A stretch of 64,000 nt of DNA from Hoeflea marina (lineage in GTDB: Bacteria; Pseudomonadota; Alphaproteobacteria; Rhizobiales; Rhizobiaceae): NCBI RefSeq assembly GCF_003182275.1, contig NZ_QGTR01000005.1:186001-250000 (forward strand), given 5' to 3'. Positions 9,434-18,386 of this stretch are shown piece after piece (positions within the stretch are counted from its first letter, which is position 1; each line of letters begins with the position of its first letter). The position numbers and the translations under genes were made by a program. The notes under the pieces are model-generated. The model had not been told where the DNA came from. It worked only from the letters and a program-made list of their open reading frames with translations, and did no database searches.

Positions 9434-10197
9434 CCGGCATCTCCCCGACAGGCGACGATGCGGGCGCCTTGCGCGCGCATCCGCGAAAGTGCCGCTTCCG
9501 GCGCGTCGGCTTCCACGATGAGCGTCGAGTCATCAGTGATGTCCGAGACCGCGAACGGCGCGCGGACCGTGAATTTTTCCGTCGTCACCGGCGCCAGAAT
9601 CGCTCCGCTCCGGGCAGCGATCGCCCGCTTGATGCTGCCCTCCTCGAAGGATTGCGCCATCAGCCCCGCCGCCGGGTCGATGCCGCAGGCACCGATGACA
9701 TAGGCGTCGATGTTCAGCCGGCCGATTTCGGTGAGCGCCTGGGCGTCCACGCAGGCGCCGAGGTCTGCATTCATACGGCCACCCACCATGATCACCTCCG
9801 TGTGCGGCCGATCGATCAACGCCGCGGCAATCACGGGTCCATTGGTGACGACCGTCAACCGCAGGCCGGGAGCAATCGCCCGCGCCACTTCAAGATTGGT
9901 GGAGCCGGCGTCGATGAACACCACCGATCCCTCTTCAAGAAGGCTCGCCGTCATCCTCCCCAGCGTCCGCTTTGCCTCAAGTCGGACATCAAGCCTGAGC
10001 CCGAGCGGCACCGGCGGCGTCCGCAACAGCGCCCCGCCATAGACCCGTTCACACAGGCCGGCCGCCGCCAACTCGCGCAGGTCGCGCCGGATCGTGTCTT
10101 CCGACACCTCAAACTCCACCGACAGTTCGGCGGCCACGACGCGGCCGTGCGCATCAAGTCTCGATCGAATCAGGGTTTGGCGCTCGCGGGTCAGCAT
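9430..10197 (-). CDS. DeoR/GlpR-family transcriptional regulator
   Basis: A 255-residue regulator. The N-terminal winged helix (MLTRERQTLIRSRL; SEDTIRRDLRELAAAG) is the DeoR signature with the IRRDL recognition helix, and the C-terminal domain carries the FIDAGSTNLEVARA phosphosugar-binding loop. Such proteins usually repress the operon they head and respond to a phosphorylated sugar or polyol. The start at 10197 gives the family-standard MLTRER opening; a GTG at 10227 is possible. It heads the regulator-VOC-MFS operon. Upstream, GCAC/GTGC repeats (10224-10245) could be an operator, but this is weak. Confidence 0.88.
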   Translation of the reverse strand: MLTRERQTLIRSRLDAHGRVVAAELSVEFEVSEDTIRRDLRELAAAGLCERVYGGALLRTPPVPLGLRLDVRLEAKRTLGRMTASLLEEGSVVFIDAGSTNLEVARAIAPGLRLTVVTNGPVIAAALIDRPHTEVIMVGGRMNADLGACVDAQALTEIGRLNIDAYVIGACGIDPAAGLMAQSFEEGSIKRAIAARSGAILAPVTTEKFTVRAPFAVSDITDDSTLIVEADAPEAALSRMRAQGARIVACRGDAG

Positions 10198-10349
10198 GAA
10201 GGGTCCAAAGCCGGTATATTCACGCACAATCGTGCAGCACCGTGCATATCAGATTTCCTGCGCGCCGCAAGCGGCGGCGGCAAAGCGATCCGGGCCCGGA
10301 TCCTCTTTCACCTCAGGCGGGACGCGGCAGACGTCGTCCTCATTCCTCC

Positions 10350-13300
10350 TCAGGCCGAATAGACCACCAGCAGATCCTTGGCGTCGATCTGGTCGCCGGT
10401 CTTGACCAGCACTTCGGCCAGCACGCCGTCGCGTTCCGCGTGGATGGCGGTTTCCATCTTCATCGCCTCGATCGACACCAGCACGTCTCCGGCCTTGACC
10501 GTCTGACTGGCGGCCACCGCCACGGTGGAGACCACGCCCGGCATGGGAGCGGCCACCTGGAGGTCGTTGCCGAGCTCGGCCTTCCGGCGGACCGAGGAGC
10601 CAAGGGCGCCGTGCGCGCGGTCAGGCACCTTCACCCGCCGCGGTTGGCCGTTGAGTTCGAAGAACATCGTGACCATGCCCTTCTCGTCGGTTTCGCTCTG
10701 CGCCAGATTCTGGATCACCAGAGTCTTTCCCTGCTCGATCTCGACGAAGAGCTCGTCGCCGACCGGCAGGCCGTAGAAATAGGCGGGAGTCGGCAGCTCG
10801 CTCACCGGACCGTAGGTATCGCTGGCCAGCGCGAAATCGGTGAACACCTTGGGATACATCAGGTAGGAGGCGAACTCGTACTCGCTGACCTTGCGCTCGA
10901 GCTTGTCCTCGATGGCCTTGCGCTCGGCGTCGAGATCGGCGGCGGGCAGCAGCGAGCCGGGGCGCACCGTATAGGCGTCCTCGCCCTTGAGCACCTTGTC
11001 CTGCAGCGGTTTCGGCCATCCGGCCGGCGGCTGGCCGAGGTCGCCCCGCATCATCGAGACCACCGATTCGGGGAACGACACGTCGCGCGCCGGGTTCTCG
11101 ACGTCGGCCACTGTCAGGTCCTGGCTGACCATCATCAGCGCCATGTCGCCCACGACCTTCGATGACGGCGTCACCTTGACGATGTCGCCGAACATGCGGT
11201 TGGCGTCCGCATAGGCCTGCGCCACCTCATGCCAGCGGGTCTCGAGCCCGAGCGAGCGCGCCTGTTCCTTGAGATTGGTGAACTGGCCGCCGGGCATCTC
11301 GTGCAGATAGACTTCCGATGCCGGGCCTTTGAGATCGCTCTCGAAGGCGGCGTACTGGTTGCGGGCCGCCTCCCAGTAGAAGGAGATGCGCCGGATCCAT
11401 TCGGGGTCCAGGCCCGGGTCGCGCTCATGGCCCCGCAGCGCCTCGACGATCGAGCCCAGGCAGGGCTGCGAGGTGTTGCCCGACAGCGAGTCCATCGCCG
11501 CGTCGATGGCGTCGACCCCAGTCTCCACCGCCGCCAGCACCGTGGCGGCGGAAATGCCTGAGGTGTCGTGGGTGTGGAAATGGATCGGCAAGTCGGTCGC
11601 CTCGCGCAGCGCCTTGAACAGGATCCGCGCCGCCGCCGGCTTGAGAAGTCCGGCCATGTCCTTGAGCGCGATGATGTGCGCGCCGGCCTTCTCCAGTTCG
11701 ACGGCGAGCCCGGTGTAGTATTTGAGATCGTATTTCGGCCGAGCCGAATTCAGAATGTCGCCGGTGTAGCAGATGGCGGCTTCGCAAAGCTTGTTCTCCT
11801 CGCCCACCGCATCCATCGACACCCGCATGTTCTCGACCCAGTTGAGGCAGTCGAACACCCGGAACAGGTCGATGCCGCCGCTGGCTGCCTGCCGGACGAA
11901 GTGCTTGACGACATTGTCCGGATAGTTCTTGTAGCCGACCCCGTTGGCGCCGCGCAGCAGCATCTGCAAGAGGATATTGGGCGCATCCTTGCGGATCTTT
12001 TCGAGCCGCTCCCACGGATCCTCGGTCAGGAACCGCATCGACACGTCGAAGGTGGCGCCGCCCCAGCACTCAAGCGAGAACAGGTTCGGCAGGACCTTGG
12101 CATAGGTTCCGGCGATGCGGGCGATGTCGTGGGTGCGCATGCGGGTGGCGAGCAGCGACTGGTGGCCGTCGCGCATCGTCGTGTCGGTGATCAGCACCCG
12201 CTTCTCGCTGCGCATCCATGTGGCAAAGCCGGTCGGGCCGAGTGCGTCGAGCGTCTGCTTGGTGCCGTCGGCAATGGGCGCGTCCTTGTAGGGAATCCGC
12301 GGCGGCGCGGCATCCTCCACCGGCGCCGGCCGGCCGCGGGTTTCCGGGTGGCCGTTGACGGTGACATCCGCGAGGTAGGTCAGAAGCTTGGTCGCGCGAT
12401 CCTGGCGCTTGACCTGCTCGAACAATTCCGGCGTCGTGTCGATGAATCGCGTCGTGTAGGTGTTGTTGCGGAATTTCTCGTGCCCGATGATGGCCTCGAG
12501 AAAAGTCAGGTTGGTGGCAACGCCGCGAATGCGGAACTCGCGCAGCGCCCGATCCATGCGGCGGATGGTTTCCTCCGCCGTGGGCGACCAGGCGGTGACC
12601 TTTTCCAGCAGGGGATCGTAGAAACGGGTGATCACCGCGCCGGAATAGGCGGTGCCGCCATCGAGCCTTATGCCGAAGCCGGTGGCGCCACGATAGGCGG
12701 TGATGCGGCCGTAATCGGGAATGAAATTGTGTTCCGGATCCTCGGTGGTGATGCGGCACTGCAGGGCGTGGCCGTTGAGGCGGATGTCCTTCTGCTCGGG
12801 CACGCCCGATTCCGGCGTGCCGATGGCGAAGCCGTCAAGGATGTGGATCTGCGCCTTGACGATGTCGATGCCGGTGACCTCCTCGGTCACCGTGTGCTCG
12901 ACCTGGATGCGCGGATTGACCTCGATGAAGTAGAATTCGCCCGAATCCATGTCCATCAGATATTCGACCGTGCCGGCGCCGACATAACCGGTGGCATTGG
13001 CGATCTTCAGCGAGTAGGCCGCCAGCTCCTGGCGTTGCGCTTCGTTCAGATAGGGCGCCGGCGCGCGCTCGACCACCTTCTGATTGCGGCGCTGCACCGA
13101 GCAGTCGCGCTCGAACAGATGCACCGCATTGCCGTGGGTGTCGCCAAGGATCTGGCTCTCGACGTGGCGGGCCCGTTCCACCAGTTTCTCCAGATAGACC
13201 TCGTCCTTGCCGAAGGCCGCCATCGCCTCGCGCTTGGCCTCGATCACCTCGCGCGACAGATCTTTGGGGTCGCGGATGGCGCGCATGCCGCGCCCGCCGC

Positions 13301-13811
13301 CGCCCCAGGAGGCCTTGAGCATGATCGGGTATCCGATCGTCTCAGCCATGCGCGCCACTTCCGCCATGTCGTCGGGCAGCGGCTCGGTGGCCGGAACCAC
13401 CGGCACGCCGATCTCGATGGCAAGATTGCGCGCCGCCACCTTGTTGCCGAGCCGGCGCATGGTGTCGGCTTTCGGGCCGATGAAGATGATGCCGGCCGCG
13501 TCGCAGGCATCGACGAACTCTGGGCTTTCCGACAAGAGCCCGTAGCCGGGATGGATCGCGTCGGCGCCCGACAGCCTGGCGACGCGGATCACCTCCTCGA
13601 TCGACAGGTAGCTCTCGATCGGCCCGAGATCGCGCGCCAGATGCGGCCCGCGGCCGACCTGGTAGGATTCGTCGGCCTTGAAGCGGTGCAGGGAGAGCTT
13701 GTCCTCTTCCGCCCATATGGCGACGGTCTTGATTCCAAGTTCGTTGGCGGCACGAAAGACCCGGATGGCGATTTCGGAACGGTTGGCGACAAGGATTTTG
13801 GAGATCGGCAA
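10350..13811 (-). CDS. pyc: Pyruvate carboxylase
   Basis: A full-length 1153-residue single-chain pyruvate carboxylase, carboxylating pyruvate to oxaloacetate to refill the TCA cycle. Order: biotin carboxylase (about 1-455, with the ATP-grasp SWGGGGRGMR loop), carboxyltransferase TIM barrel (about 530-800, with TMRDGHQSLLATRMRT and HFHTHDTSG), allosteric linker, and C-terminal biotin carrier with EAMKMET, biotin on about Lys1118. The start appears to be TTG at 13811: ISKILVANRSEIAIRVFRAA must begin here, no in-frame ATG lies upstream, and GGGAG lies about 8 nt before. Divergence from nothing; the LuxR gene upstream runs the same way. Confidence 0.97.
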   Translation of the reverse strand: MPISKILVANRSEIAIRVFRAANELGIKTVAIWAEEDKLSLHRFKADESYQVGRGPHLARDLGPIESYLSIEEVIRVARLSGADAIHPGYGLLSESPEFVDACDAAGIIFIGPKADTMRRLGNKVAARNLAIEIGVPVVPATEPLPDDMAEVARMAETIGYPIMLKASWGGGGRGMRAIRDPKDLSREVIEAKREAMAAFGKDEVYLEKLVERARHVESQILGDTHGNAVHLFERDCSVQRRNQKVVERAPAPYLNEAQRQELAAYSLKIANATGYVGAGTVEYLMDMDSGEFYFIEVNPRIQVEHTVTEEVTGIDIVKAQIHILDGFAIGTPESGVPEQKDIRLNGHALQCRITTEDPEHNFIPDYGRITAYRGATGFGIRLDGGTAYSGAVITRFYDPLLEKVTAWSPTAEETIRRMDRALREFRIRGVATNLTFLEAIIGHEKFRNNTYTTRFIDTTPELFEQVKRQDRATKLLTYLADVTVNGHPETRGRPAPVEDAAPPRIPYKDAPIADGTKQTLDALGPTGFATWMRSEKRVLITDTTMRDGHQSLLATRMRTHDIARIAGTYAKVLPNLFSLECWGGATFDVSMRFLTEDPWERLEKIRKDAPNILLQMLLRGANGVGYKNYPDNVVKHFVRQAASGGIDLFRVFDCLNWVENMRVSMDAVGEENKLCEAAICYTGDILNSARPKYDLKYYTGLAVELEKAGAHIIALKDMAGLLKPAAARILFKALREATDLPIHFHTHDTSGISAATVLAAVETGVDAIDAAMDSLSGNTSQPCLGSIVEALRGHERDPGLDPEWIRRISFYWEAARNQYAAFESDLKGPASEVYLHEMPGGQFTNLKEQARSLGLETRWHEVAQAYADANRMFGDIVKVTPSSKVVGDMALMMVSQDLTVADVENPARDVSFPESVVSMMRGDLGQPPAGWPKPLQDKVLKGEDAYTVRPGSLLPAADLDAERKAIEDKLERKVSEYEFASYLMYPKVFTDFALASDTYGPVSELPTPAYFYGLPVGDELFVEIEQGKTLVIQNLAQSETDEKGMVTMFFELNGQPRRVKVPDRAHGALGSSVRRKAELGNDLQVAAPMPGVVSTVAVAASQTVKAGDVLVSIEAMKMETAIHAERDGVLAEVLVKTGDQIDAKDLLVVYSA

Positions 13812-13867
13812 GGACAGGCTCCCAGGTTCGGGCGAAAGAAGCCGGGCTGGAGCGCCCGTTCAGGAAA

Positions 13868-13896
13868 TTCATAGCTGCTGTTTTATTGCAGTGCAA
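13868..13896 (-). promoter_or_regulatory. Candidate sigma-70-type promoter of pyc
   Basis: TTGCAC (13896-13891) and TATGAA (13873-13868) on the minus strand have an exact 17-bp spacer and lie 57 bp upstream of the pyc start. The pair sits in the only AT-rich part of the luxR-pyc gap. Confidence 0.55.
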
Positions 13897-13972
13897 CTAA
13901 ATGCCGGGGATGGGGCGGCAGGCGACAGATTGTGTCGCTGCGCGCAAGGCTGGCCGGAGCACCGCGGTCTGT

Positions 13973-14713
13973 TCAGTTGATCAGGCCGAGGCGGAAAGCG
14001 ATGGCGACGGCGTGATGGCGATTTCGCGCTTTCAGCTTGTCCTGGATCGAATTCATGTACCAGTCGACGGTATGGGTCGAAAGACCGAGCGTCGACCCCA
14101 CCTGATGGGATGTCAGCCCCTTGGCCAGATAGCCAAGCGTTTCCATCTCGCGCCGGGTCATTTCGACGTCGACGGGCGCGGCCAGTTCGCCGCAGGTGAC
14201 TGGATCGCGCCGCTCGAGCACCAGCCAGAAGGCCTTCTTGGCCACCGTGTCGAACAGCGCCATCTGCCCCGCGGTCAGATCCACCTTGTTCCCGCCGAGC
14301 GTCAGCACGCCAATGAGGCCGCGTCGGCCATGCACGGGGAACACGTAGCCGTCCGCAAGCCCGAACTTGCGGGCATCGACCATGACCCTCTCCATGCGCT
14401 TGCGCTGCGGATGGTTGCGGAATGCGGACAATGCCTCGCTCCACCGATATCCCCGCTGGCAATGACCGAGATAGCGCACCAGCGGATCGACGGCGGCATA
14501 TTTGCGCTGCACATAGATTTCGGGCCACCCCTGGGGCCAGCAGCCGGCGAGCATGAGGGTGTCGATGTCGTCGGCGCTGCACACCTGGCGGGTCAGCGTG
14601 AAATAGGTGAAGCCGAACTGTTCGACCAACTGCTCAAGGGCAGCGATCATCTCGTCGAGTCCAAGTTGACTGTGATCTGTATCGAGGAAACGGCAAAGCG
14701 TGCTCGTGCTCAT
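13973..14713 (-). CDS. LuxR-type quorum-sensing regulator (solo)
   Basis: A 246-residue LuxR protein. The N-terminal autoinducer-binding domain keeps the residues that contact acyl-homoserine lactones in TraR: Trp63, Tyr67, Asp76, Pro77 and Trp91 in exact spacing, with Gly118 shifted by one. The C-terminal HTH is GLTSHQVGSTLGLSTHTVDWYMNSI. Ligand binding is therefore likely retained. No luxI-type synthase lies in the window, so it is a solo or is paired elsewhere. GGGGAG precedes the ATG at 14713. Its 3' end is 161 bp before pyc on the same strand, a neighbourhood that may let cell density affect anaplerosis, though that is inference. Confidence 0.9.
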   Translation of the reverse strand: MSTSTLCRFLDTDHSQLGLDEMIAALEQLVEQFGFTYFTLTRQVCSADDIDTLMLAGCWPQGWPEIYVQRKYAAVDPLVRYLGHCQRGYRWSEALSAFRNHPQRKRMERVMVDARKFGLADGYVFPVHGRRGLIGVLTLGGNKVDLTAGQMALFDTVAKKAFWLVLERRDPVTCGELAAPVDVEMTRREMETLGYLAKGLTSHQVGSTLGLSTHTVDWYMNSIQDKLKARNRHHAVAIAFRLGLIN

Positions 14714-14795
14714 CGGTCACTCCCCTCTGTCTGTCGCTGGCTCCCTGTGCTGCAGGGATGCAGCCAGCAAACCGCGAATCACCATCATGCCGTGT

Positions 14796-14811
14796 CAAAC
14801 GTGATAGTTTG
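14796..14811 (-). promoter_or_regulatory. Inverted repeat upstream of luxR
   Basis: CAAAC and GTTTG flank a 6-bp centre, 83 bp upstream of the luxR start. On the minus strand one arm overlaps a TTGACA. It could be a LuxR self-regulation box, but it does not match the classical lux or tra box. Confidence 0.35.
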
Positions 14812-14913
14812 CAATCTGAACAACCTTTCACTGCGGGCCGTCTGGGTCAAGTGATACAGCGATCTTCGTCGCGGATCGGGCGCGGCCTGCCCGCCATTCC
14901 GCATCGGGGGCAC

Positions 14914-14940
14914 GCCATCCCGCAGAGGGTGCGGGATGGC
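14914..14940 (-). terminator. Strong hairpin after the alcohol dehydrogenase gene
   Basis: A perfect 11-bp stem (GCCATCCCGCA and its complement) with a 5-nt loop lies 12 bp past the stop codon. No T-run follows on the minus strand, so termination may be partial or factor-dependent, or the hairpin may protect the 3' end. Confidence 0.55.
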
Positions 14941-14951
14941 ACGGGGATCGT

Positions 14952-16097
14952 TCAGATGCAGGCTTCGAAGAGCGCTGTCGTGTTCTGCGTCGTCAGCGCC
15001 ACGGGATTGCCGCCGGCGCTTGGGTCTTCCAACGCCATTTCCGTCATTTCGGCGATCCGCTCCCTGCCGACGCCGAGCTCGCCCAGCTTGTCGGGAACGC
15101 CAAGATCGGCACGCAGCTTGAGCACGAAGTCGTAGAACCCGTCGAAGCCGCCGGCAATTCCCATATACGCGGCCGCACGGGCGATCCGCTCCTCGATCAC
15201 CGGCCGGTTGAGCAGCAGCACCGGCGGCATCACCACCGCGTTGGTCATTCCGTGATGGGTGTTGTAGACCGCGCCCACCGGATGCGACAGCGCGTGGATG
15301 GCGCCGAGCCCCTTCTGGAACGCGACCGCGCCCATGGCCGCGGCGCTCATCATTTCGGCCCGGGCCGCGATGTTGGAGCCGTCTGCGACAACCAGCGGCA
15401 GGTTCTCCTTGACCAGCCGCATGCCCTCAAGCGCAATGCCCTGCGACATCGGATGGTAGAACGGCGAGGAATAGGCTTCGAGGCAATGGGCGAAGGCGTC
15501 CATGCCCGTGCCCACGGTGATCATCCTGGGCATGCCCACGGTGAGTTCCGGGTCACACAAGGTCACCGTCGGCAGCAACTTGGGATGGAAGATGATCTTC
15601 TTGACGTGAGTGACCGAATTGGTGAGTACGCCGGCACGACCGACTTCCGAGCCCGTGCCGGCCGTGGTCGGCACCGCGACGATCGGGGCGATCGCCGACG
15701 CGTCGGCCCGGGTCCACCAGTCGCCGATGTCCTCGAAATCCCACACTGGTCGGCTCTGGCCTGCCATGAAGGCGATGAGCTTGCCGAGATCCAACCCGGA
15801 GCCGCCGCCGAAGGCCACAACGCCATCATGATTGCCGGCCCTGAAGGCCTTGACCCCGGCGTCGAGATTGTTTTCGTTCGGGTTTGGATCCACATCGGCA
15901 AACAGCGCCCGCCCGAGGCCGGCGGCGTCAAGCAGGTCGAGCGCATGCGCGGTTATCGGCAACGCCGCAAGGCCGCGGTCGGTGACCAGCAGCGGGCGTT
16001 TCATGCCGGCGGCGTGGCAGGCGTCGGCGAGTTCGGAAATGCGTCCCGCCCCGAAACGGATGGCGGTGGGATAGGACCAGTTGGCGCGCGGGCTCAT
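14952..16097 (-). CDS. Iron-containing (group III) alcohol dehydrogenase
   Basis: A 381-residue Fe-ADH. The N-terminal nucleotide-binding half has FGGGSGLDLGK (about 96-106) and TTAGTGSE (144-151); the C-terminal half has the metal ligands Asp200, His204 (GTGMDAFAHCLEAY), His268 and His282 (GAIHALSH and NTHHGMTNAV). These enzymes interconvert primary alcohols and aldehydes or reduce semialdehydes with NAD(P)H. The ATG at 16097 overlaps the aldehyde dehydrogenase stop as ATGA, so the two are translationally coupled and probably act in series on an alcohol-aldehyde-acid route. Substrate unknown. Confidence 0.9.
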   Translation of the reverse strand: MSPRANWSYPTAIRFGAGRISELADACHAAGMKRPLLVTDRGLAALPITAHALDLLDAAGLGRALFADVDPNPNENNLDAGVKAFRAGNHDGVVAFGGGSGLDLGKLIAFMAGQSRPVWDFEDIGDWWTRADASAIAPIVAVPTTAGTGSEVGRAGVLTNSVTHVKKIIFHPKLLPTVTLCDPELTVGMPRMITVGTGMDAFAHCLEAYSSPFYHPMSQGIALEGMRLVKENLPLVVADGSNIAARAEMMSAAAMGAVAFQKGLGAIHALSHPVGAVYNTHHGMTNAVVMPPVLLLNRPVIEERIARAAAYMGIAGGFDGFYDFVLKLRADLGVPDKLGELGVGRERIAEMTEMALEDPSAGGNPVALTTQNTTALFEACI

Positions 16098-17482
16098 GCT
16101 TGCTTCTTTCTCAGGTGGTAGGACTTGGGACGGGTCAGGTTGTGATAGCCGATCTCGGAGAGCGAGCCGCCGCGGCCGGTGGCCTTGCAGCCGGTCCAGC
16201 ACAGCGCCGGGTCGAGATAGTCGGCCCGGTTCATCATGATGGTGCCGGTTTCGATCTCGTCGCCGATGCGCATGGCCCGCTCCGGATCGTTGGTCCACAG
16301 CGAGGCGGTCAGGCCGAAGGCGCAATCGTTCATCAGTTCGAGCGCCTCGGCGTCGGAGTCCACCGGCATGATTCCGACGACGGGACCGAAGCTCTCGTCG
16401 CGCATCACCCGCATCGTGTGGTCCACGTCGACCAGCACCTGCGGCATCAGATAGGCGCCACCATCGTCCTGCGGGAACAGCGACGGATCAATCAGCGGTC
16501 TGGCGCCGTCGGCGATGGCTTCGGCGGTCTGGGCACGCACCTCGGCGGCGAAGCGGACATTGGCCATCGGCCCGATGGTGGTTTCGGGATCAAGCGGATT
16601 GCCGAGCTTCAGGTTCGAGGCCCAGGCCTTCGCCTTGTCGATGAACTCGGCATAGAGCGGGCGGGCGACATAGATGCGCTCGATGCCGCAGCAGCACTGG
16701 CCGGCGTTGTAGAGCGCGCCGTCCATCAGCGTGTCGACGGCCCAGTCGAGATCGGCGTCTTCCATGACATAGCCGGGATCCTTGCCACCGAGCTCGAGTC
16801 CGAGGCCTGTGAAGGTACCGGCCGCCGCGCGCTCGATGGCCTGGCCGCCGCCGACCGATCCGGTGAAGTTGATGAAGTCGAAGGATCCCGCCGAGATCAG
16901 CTGCTCCGAGCCCTTGTGGTCGAGGAACAGGTTGATGAACACGTCTTCGGGCATGCCGGCCTCGGTGAAGGCGCGGACGATCCGCTCGCCCACCAGCAGG
17001 GTCTGGGTCGCGTGCTTGATCACCACCGCATTGCCGGCGATCAGCGCCGGCACGATGGTGTTGATGGCGGTGAGATAGGGATAGTTCCACGGCGCGACGA
17101 TGAACACCACGCCCTGCGGCACGCGGCGGATGTAGCGGCTGAACTGGGCCGACTCCTCGATCGAGATCGGCGCCAGCGCCCGTTCGGCGATTTCGGCCAT
17201 GTAGGCGGTGCGGTCGTTGACGCCGCCGAATTCGCCGCCATAGCGCACCGGCCGGCCCATCATGTGGGCGAGCTCGAGCACGACGTCGTCCTTCATGGCG
17301 TTGAGCCGGGCAACGCCCTTCTGCACCAGCGCGACGCGCTCGGCGAGCGGCCGCCTGGCCCAGGATTTCTGTGCCGTGCGCACGCGGGCCACGGCGGCGG
17401 CGGCACTGTCCACCGTCATCACAGGCCGTTCGGCGTAAACCGAACCGTCGATGGGCGAGATGCATTTGAGTGTCATGGTCAT
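16094..17482 (-). CDS. NAD(P)-dependent aldehyde dehydrogenase
   Basis: A 462-residue ALDH superfamily protein. FIVAPWNYPYLT (about 127-138) and FINFTGSVGGG are the cofactor motifs, Glu230 in LELGGK is the general base and the nucleophile is in NAGQCCCGIERI, most likely Cys264. The triple cysteine at the active site is unusual. It oxidises an aldehyde to the acid in the cytosol; substrate unknown. It is coupled to the downstream Fe-ADH by a 4-bp overlap. Its start lies 11 bp after the vapC stop, so transcription from the toxin-antitoxin promoter should continue into it. A GGAAG element within the gap is the ribosome site. Confidence 0.9.
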   Translation of the reverse strand: MTMTLKCISPIDGSVYAERPVMTVDSAAAAVARVRTAQKSWARRPLAERVALVQKGVARLNAMKDDVVLELAHMMGRPVRYGGEFGGVNDRTAYMAEIAERALAPISIEESAQFSRYIRRVPQGVVFIVAPWNYPYLTAINTIVPALIAGNAVVIKHATQTLLVGERIVRAFTEAGMPEDVFINLFLDHKGSEQLISAGSFDFINFTGSVGGGQAIERAAAGTFTGLGLELGGKDPGYVMEDADLDWAVDTLMDGALYNAGQCCCGIERIYVARPLYAEFIDKAKAWASNLKLGNPLDPETTIGPMANVRFAAEVRAQTAEAIADGARPLIDPSLFPQDDGGAYLMPQVLVDVDHTMRVMRDESFGPVVGIMPVDSDAEALELMNDCAFGLTASLWTNDPERAMRIGDEIETGTIMMNRADYLDPALCWTGCKATGRGGSLSEIGYHNLTRPKSYHLRKKQA

Positions 17483-17493
17483 TGGTCTTCCAA

Positions 17494-17910
17494 TCAGCAG
17501 GGGAGTGTCTTGACGTGCCCGAGCGCGCCATAAGCCAAAATTGCCCGGTCTCGGGTGACTATGGTCAAGTCCTGTTCCCGGGCGGTTGCGATCAGTATTC
17601 GGTCAACGGGATCGTTGTGGATGGGTCGAGGCAAGAACGAAGAGCCAATCAGCACATGCGGCGAGACTTCAGCAAGATTGGCGTTGAACTGCACAACTGC
17701 ATCCTCAAACCATCGCAGCGGATCGCGCGTCGATGCCAGTCGGTTTTTCGAAGCGAGCATTCCTACTTCCCAAGCAGTCATTGCAGATATCGAAACTGCG
17801 TCGTCCGCCGATTGTGCTTGCGCCAACCGCTCAAGGGCCATGTCGTCCATGTCAGCTCCATCCATGAGCCAGATGACAGCACAGGTATCGAGCAGGTATC
17901 GATCAATCAA
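17494..17910 (-). CDS. vapC: VapC-like PIN-domain toxin
   Basis: A 138-residue PIN-domain ribonuclease-type protein. The acidic metal-binding set is intact: Asp8 (LLDTCAVIW), Glu48 (TAWEVGML), Asp100/Asp103 (NDPVDRILIATA) and Asp121 (IVTRD). VapC toxins cleave RNA, often initiator tRNA or 23S rRNA, until bound by the antitoxin. The GTG-free ATG start at 17910 lies inside the upstream antitoxin gene, an 8-bp overlap typical of toxin-antitoxin pairs. The pair sits between the glutamine-synthetase-like gene and the aldehyde dehydrogenase and appears to be an insertion into a metabolic gene string. Confidence 0.9.
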   Translation of the reverse strand: MIDRYLLDTCAVIWLMDGADMDDMALERLAQAQSADDAVSISAMTAWEVGMLASKNRLASTRDPLRWFEDAVVQFNANLAEVSPHVLIGSSFLPRPIHNDPVDRILIATAREQDLTIVTRDRAILAYGALGHVKTLPC

Positions 17911-18322
17911 CGTCGTATACCTTTCCCCATTCCGGATCGGCGGGTTCTGTCAGATCAAGCGAGGGATCGATCTTGAGCGTTCCCTTCATTGCGCCGAAGT
18001 AGGACGGCCGTTTGGCCTGGGCATTGCTCGCCGCCAAGGGGCCGCCGTTACGCGACGGCTTCTGCGCTGCTTTGGACTTGGCTTCAATTCGTCTGAAGGT
18101 GAGTTTCTCGCCCACCACATCGACCTGTTCAGATTGGTAACCCGCCGCAAGCCATTCCTTGGTCATCACATTGTTCATCGTATTGTTGCTCCACCAAGCA
18201 GGGAACTTCTTGGATGCAGGCAACGGCTCTCCCAACACCGCCTCAATTTCCGCAAACGACATCTGGATTTGGTCCTTGTTCTGCAAGGCAAGAAACCTCC
18301 TTAAAGGTTCGTACTTTCCCAT
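17903..18322 (-). CDS. Putative antitoxin with DUF7662-like N-terminal domain
   Basis: A 139-residue protein. Residues about 2-80 (KYEPLRRFL; SFAEIEAVLGEPLP; AWWSNN; EWLAAGYQSEQVD; KLTFRR) resemble the widespread small domain I know as DUF7662. A lysine-rich linker (81-105) leads to a C-terminal tail with MKGTLKIDPSLDLTEPADPE, the kind of extended acidic peptide that antitoxins wrap around PIN toxins. The start at 18322 has an excellent AAGGAG 8 nt upstream. It overlaps vapC by 8 bp and precedes it, the usual antitoxin position. Neutralising activity and DNA binding are inferred; the domain's role is, to my knowledge, not established. Confidence 0.75.
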   Translation of the reverse strand: MGKYEPLRRFLALQNKDQIQMSFAEIEAVLGEPLPASKKFPAWWSNNTMNNVMTKEWLAAGYQSEQVDVVGEKLTFRRIEAKSKAAQKPSRNGGPLAASNAQAKRPSYFGAMKGTLKIDPSLDLTEPADPEWGKVYDVD

Positions 18323-18386
18323 TTCCGATCTCCTTAAGCCAGATGAGCGCCCGCCGCAGGAGGAGTTTAATCTTCCCAAAGATTTC

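Noticed and set aside
10224-10245. GCAC/GTGC repeats upstream of the DeoR-type gene as its operator
   Set aside because: The 4-bp half-sites are too short and GC-typical to separate from chance; mentioned only in the gene entry.
11568-13874. Long plus-strand open frame opposite pyruvate carboxylase
   Set aside because: Antisense shadow of a fully conserved enzyme; no ribosome site or recognisable domain.
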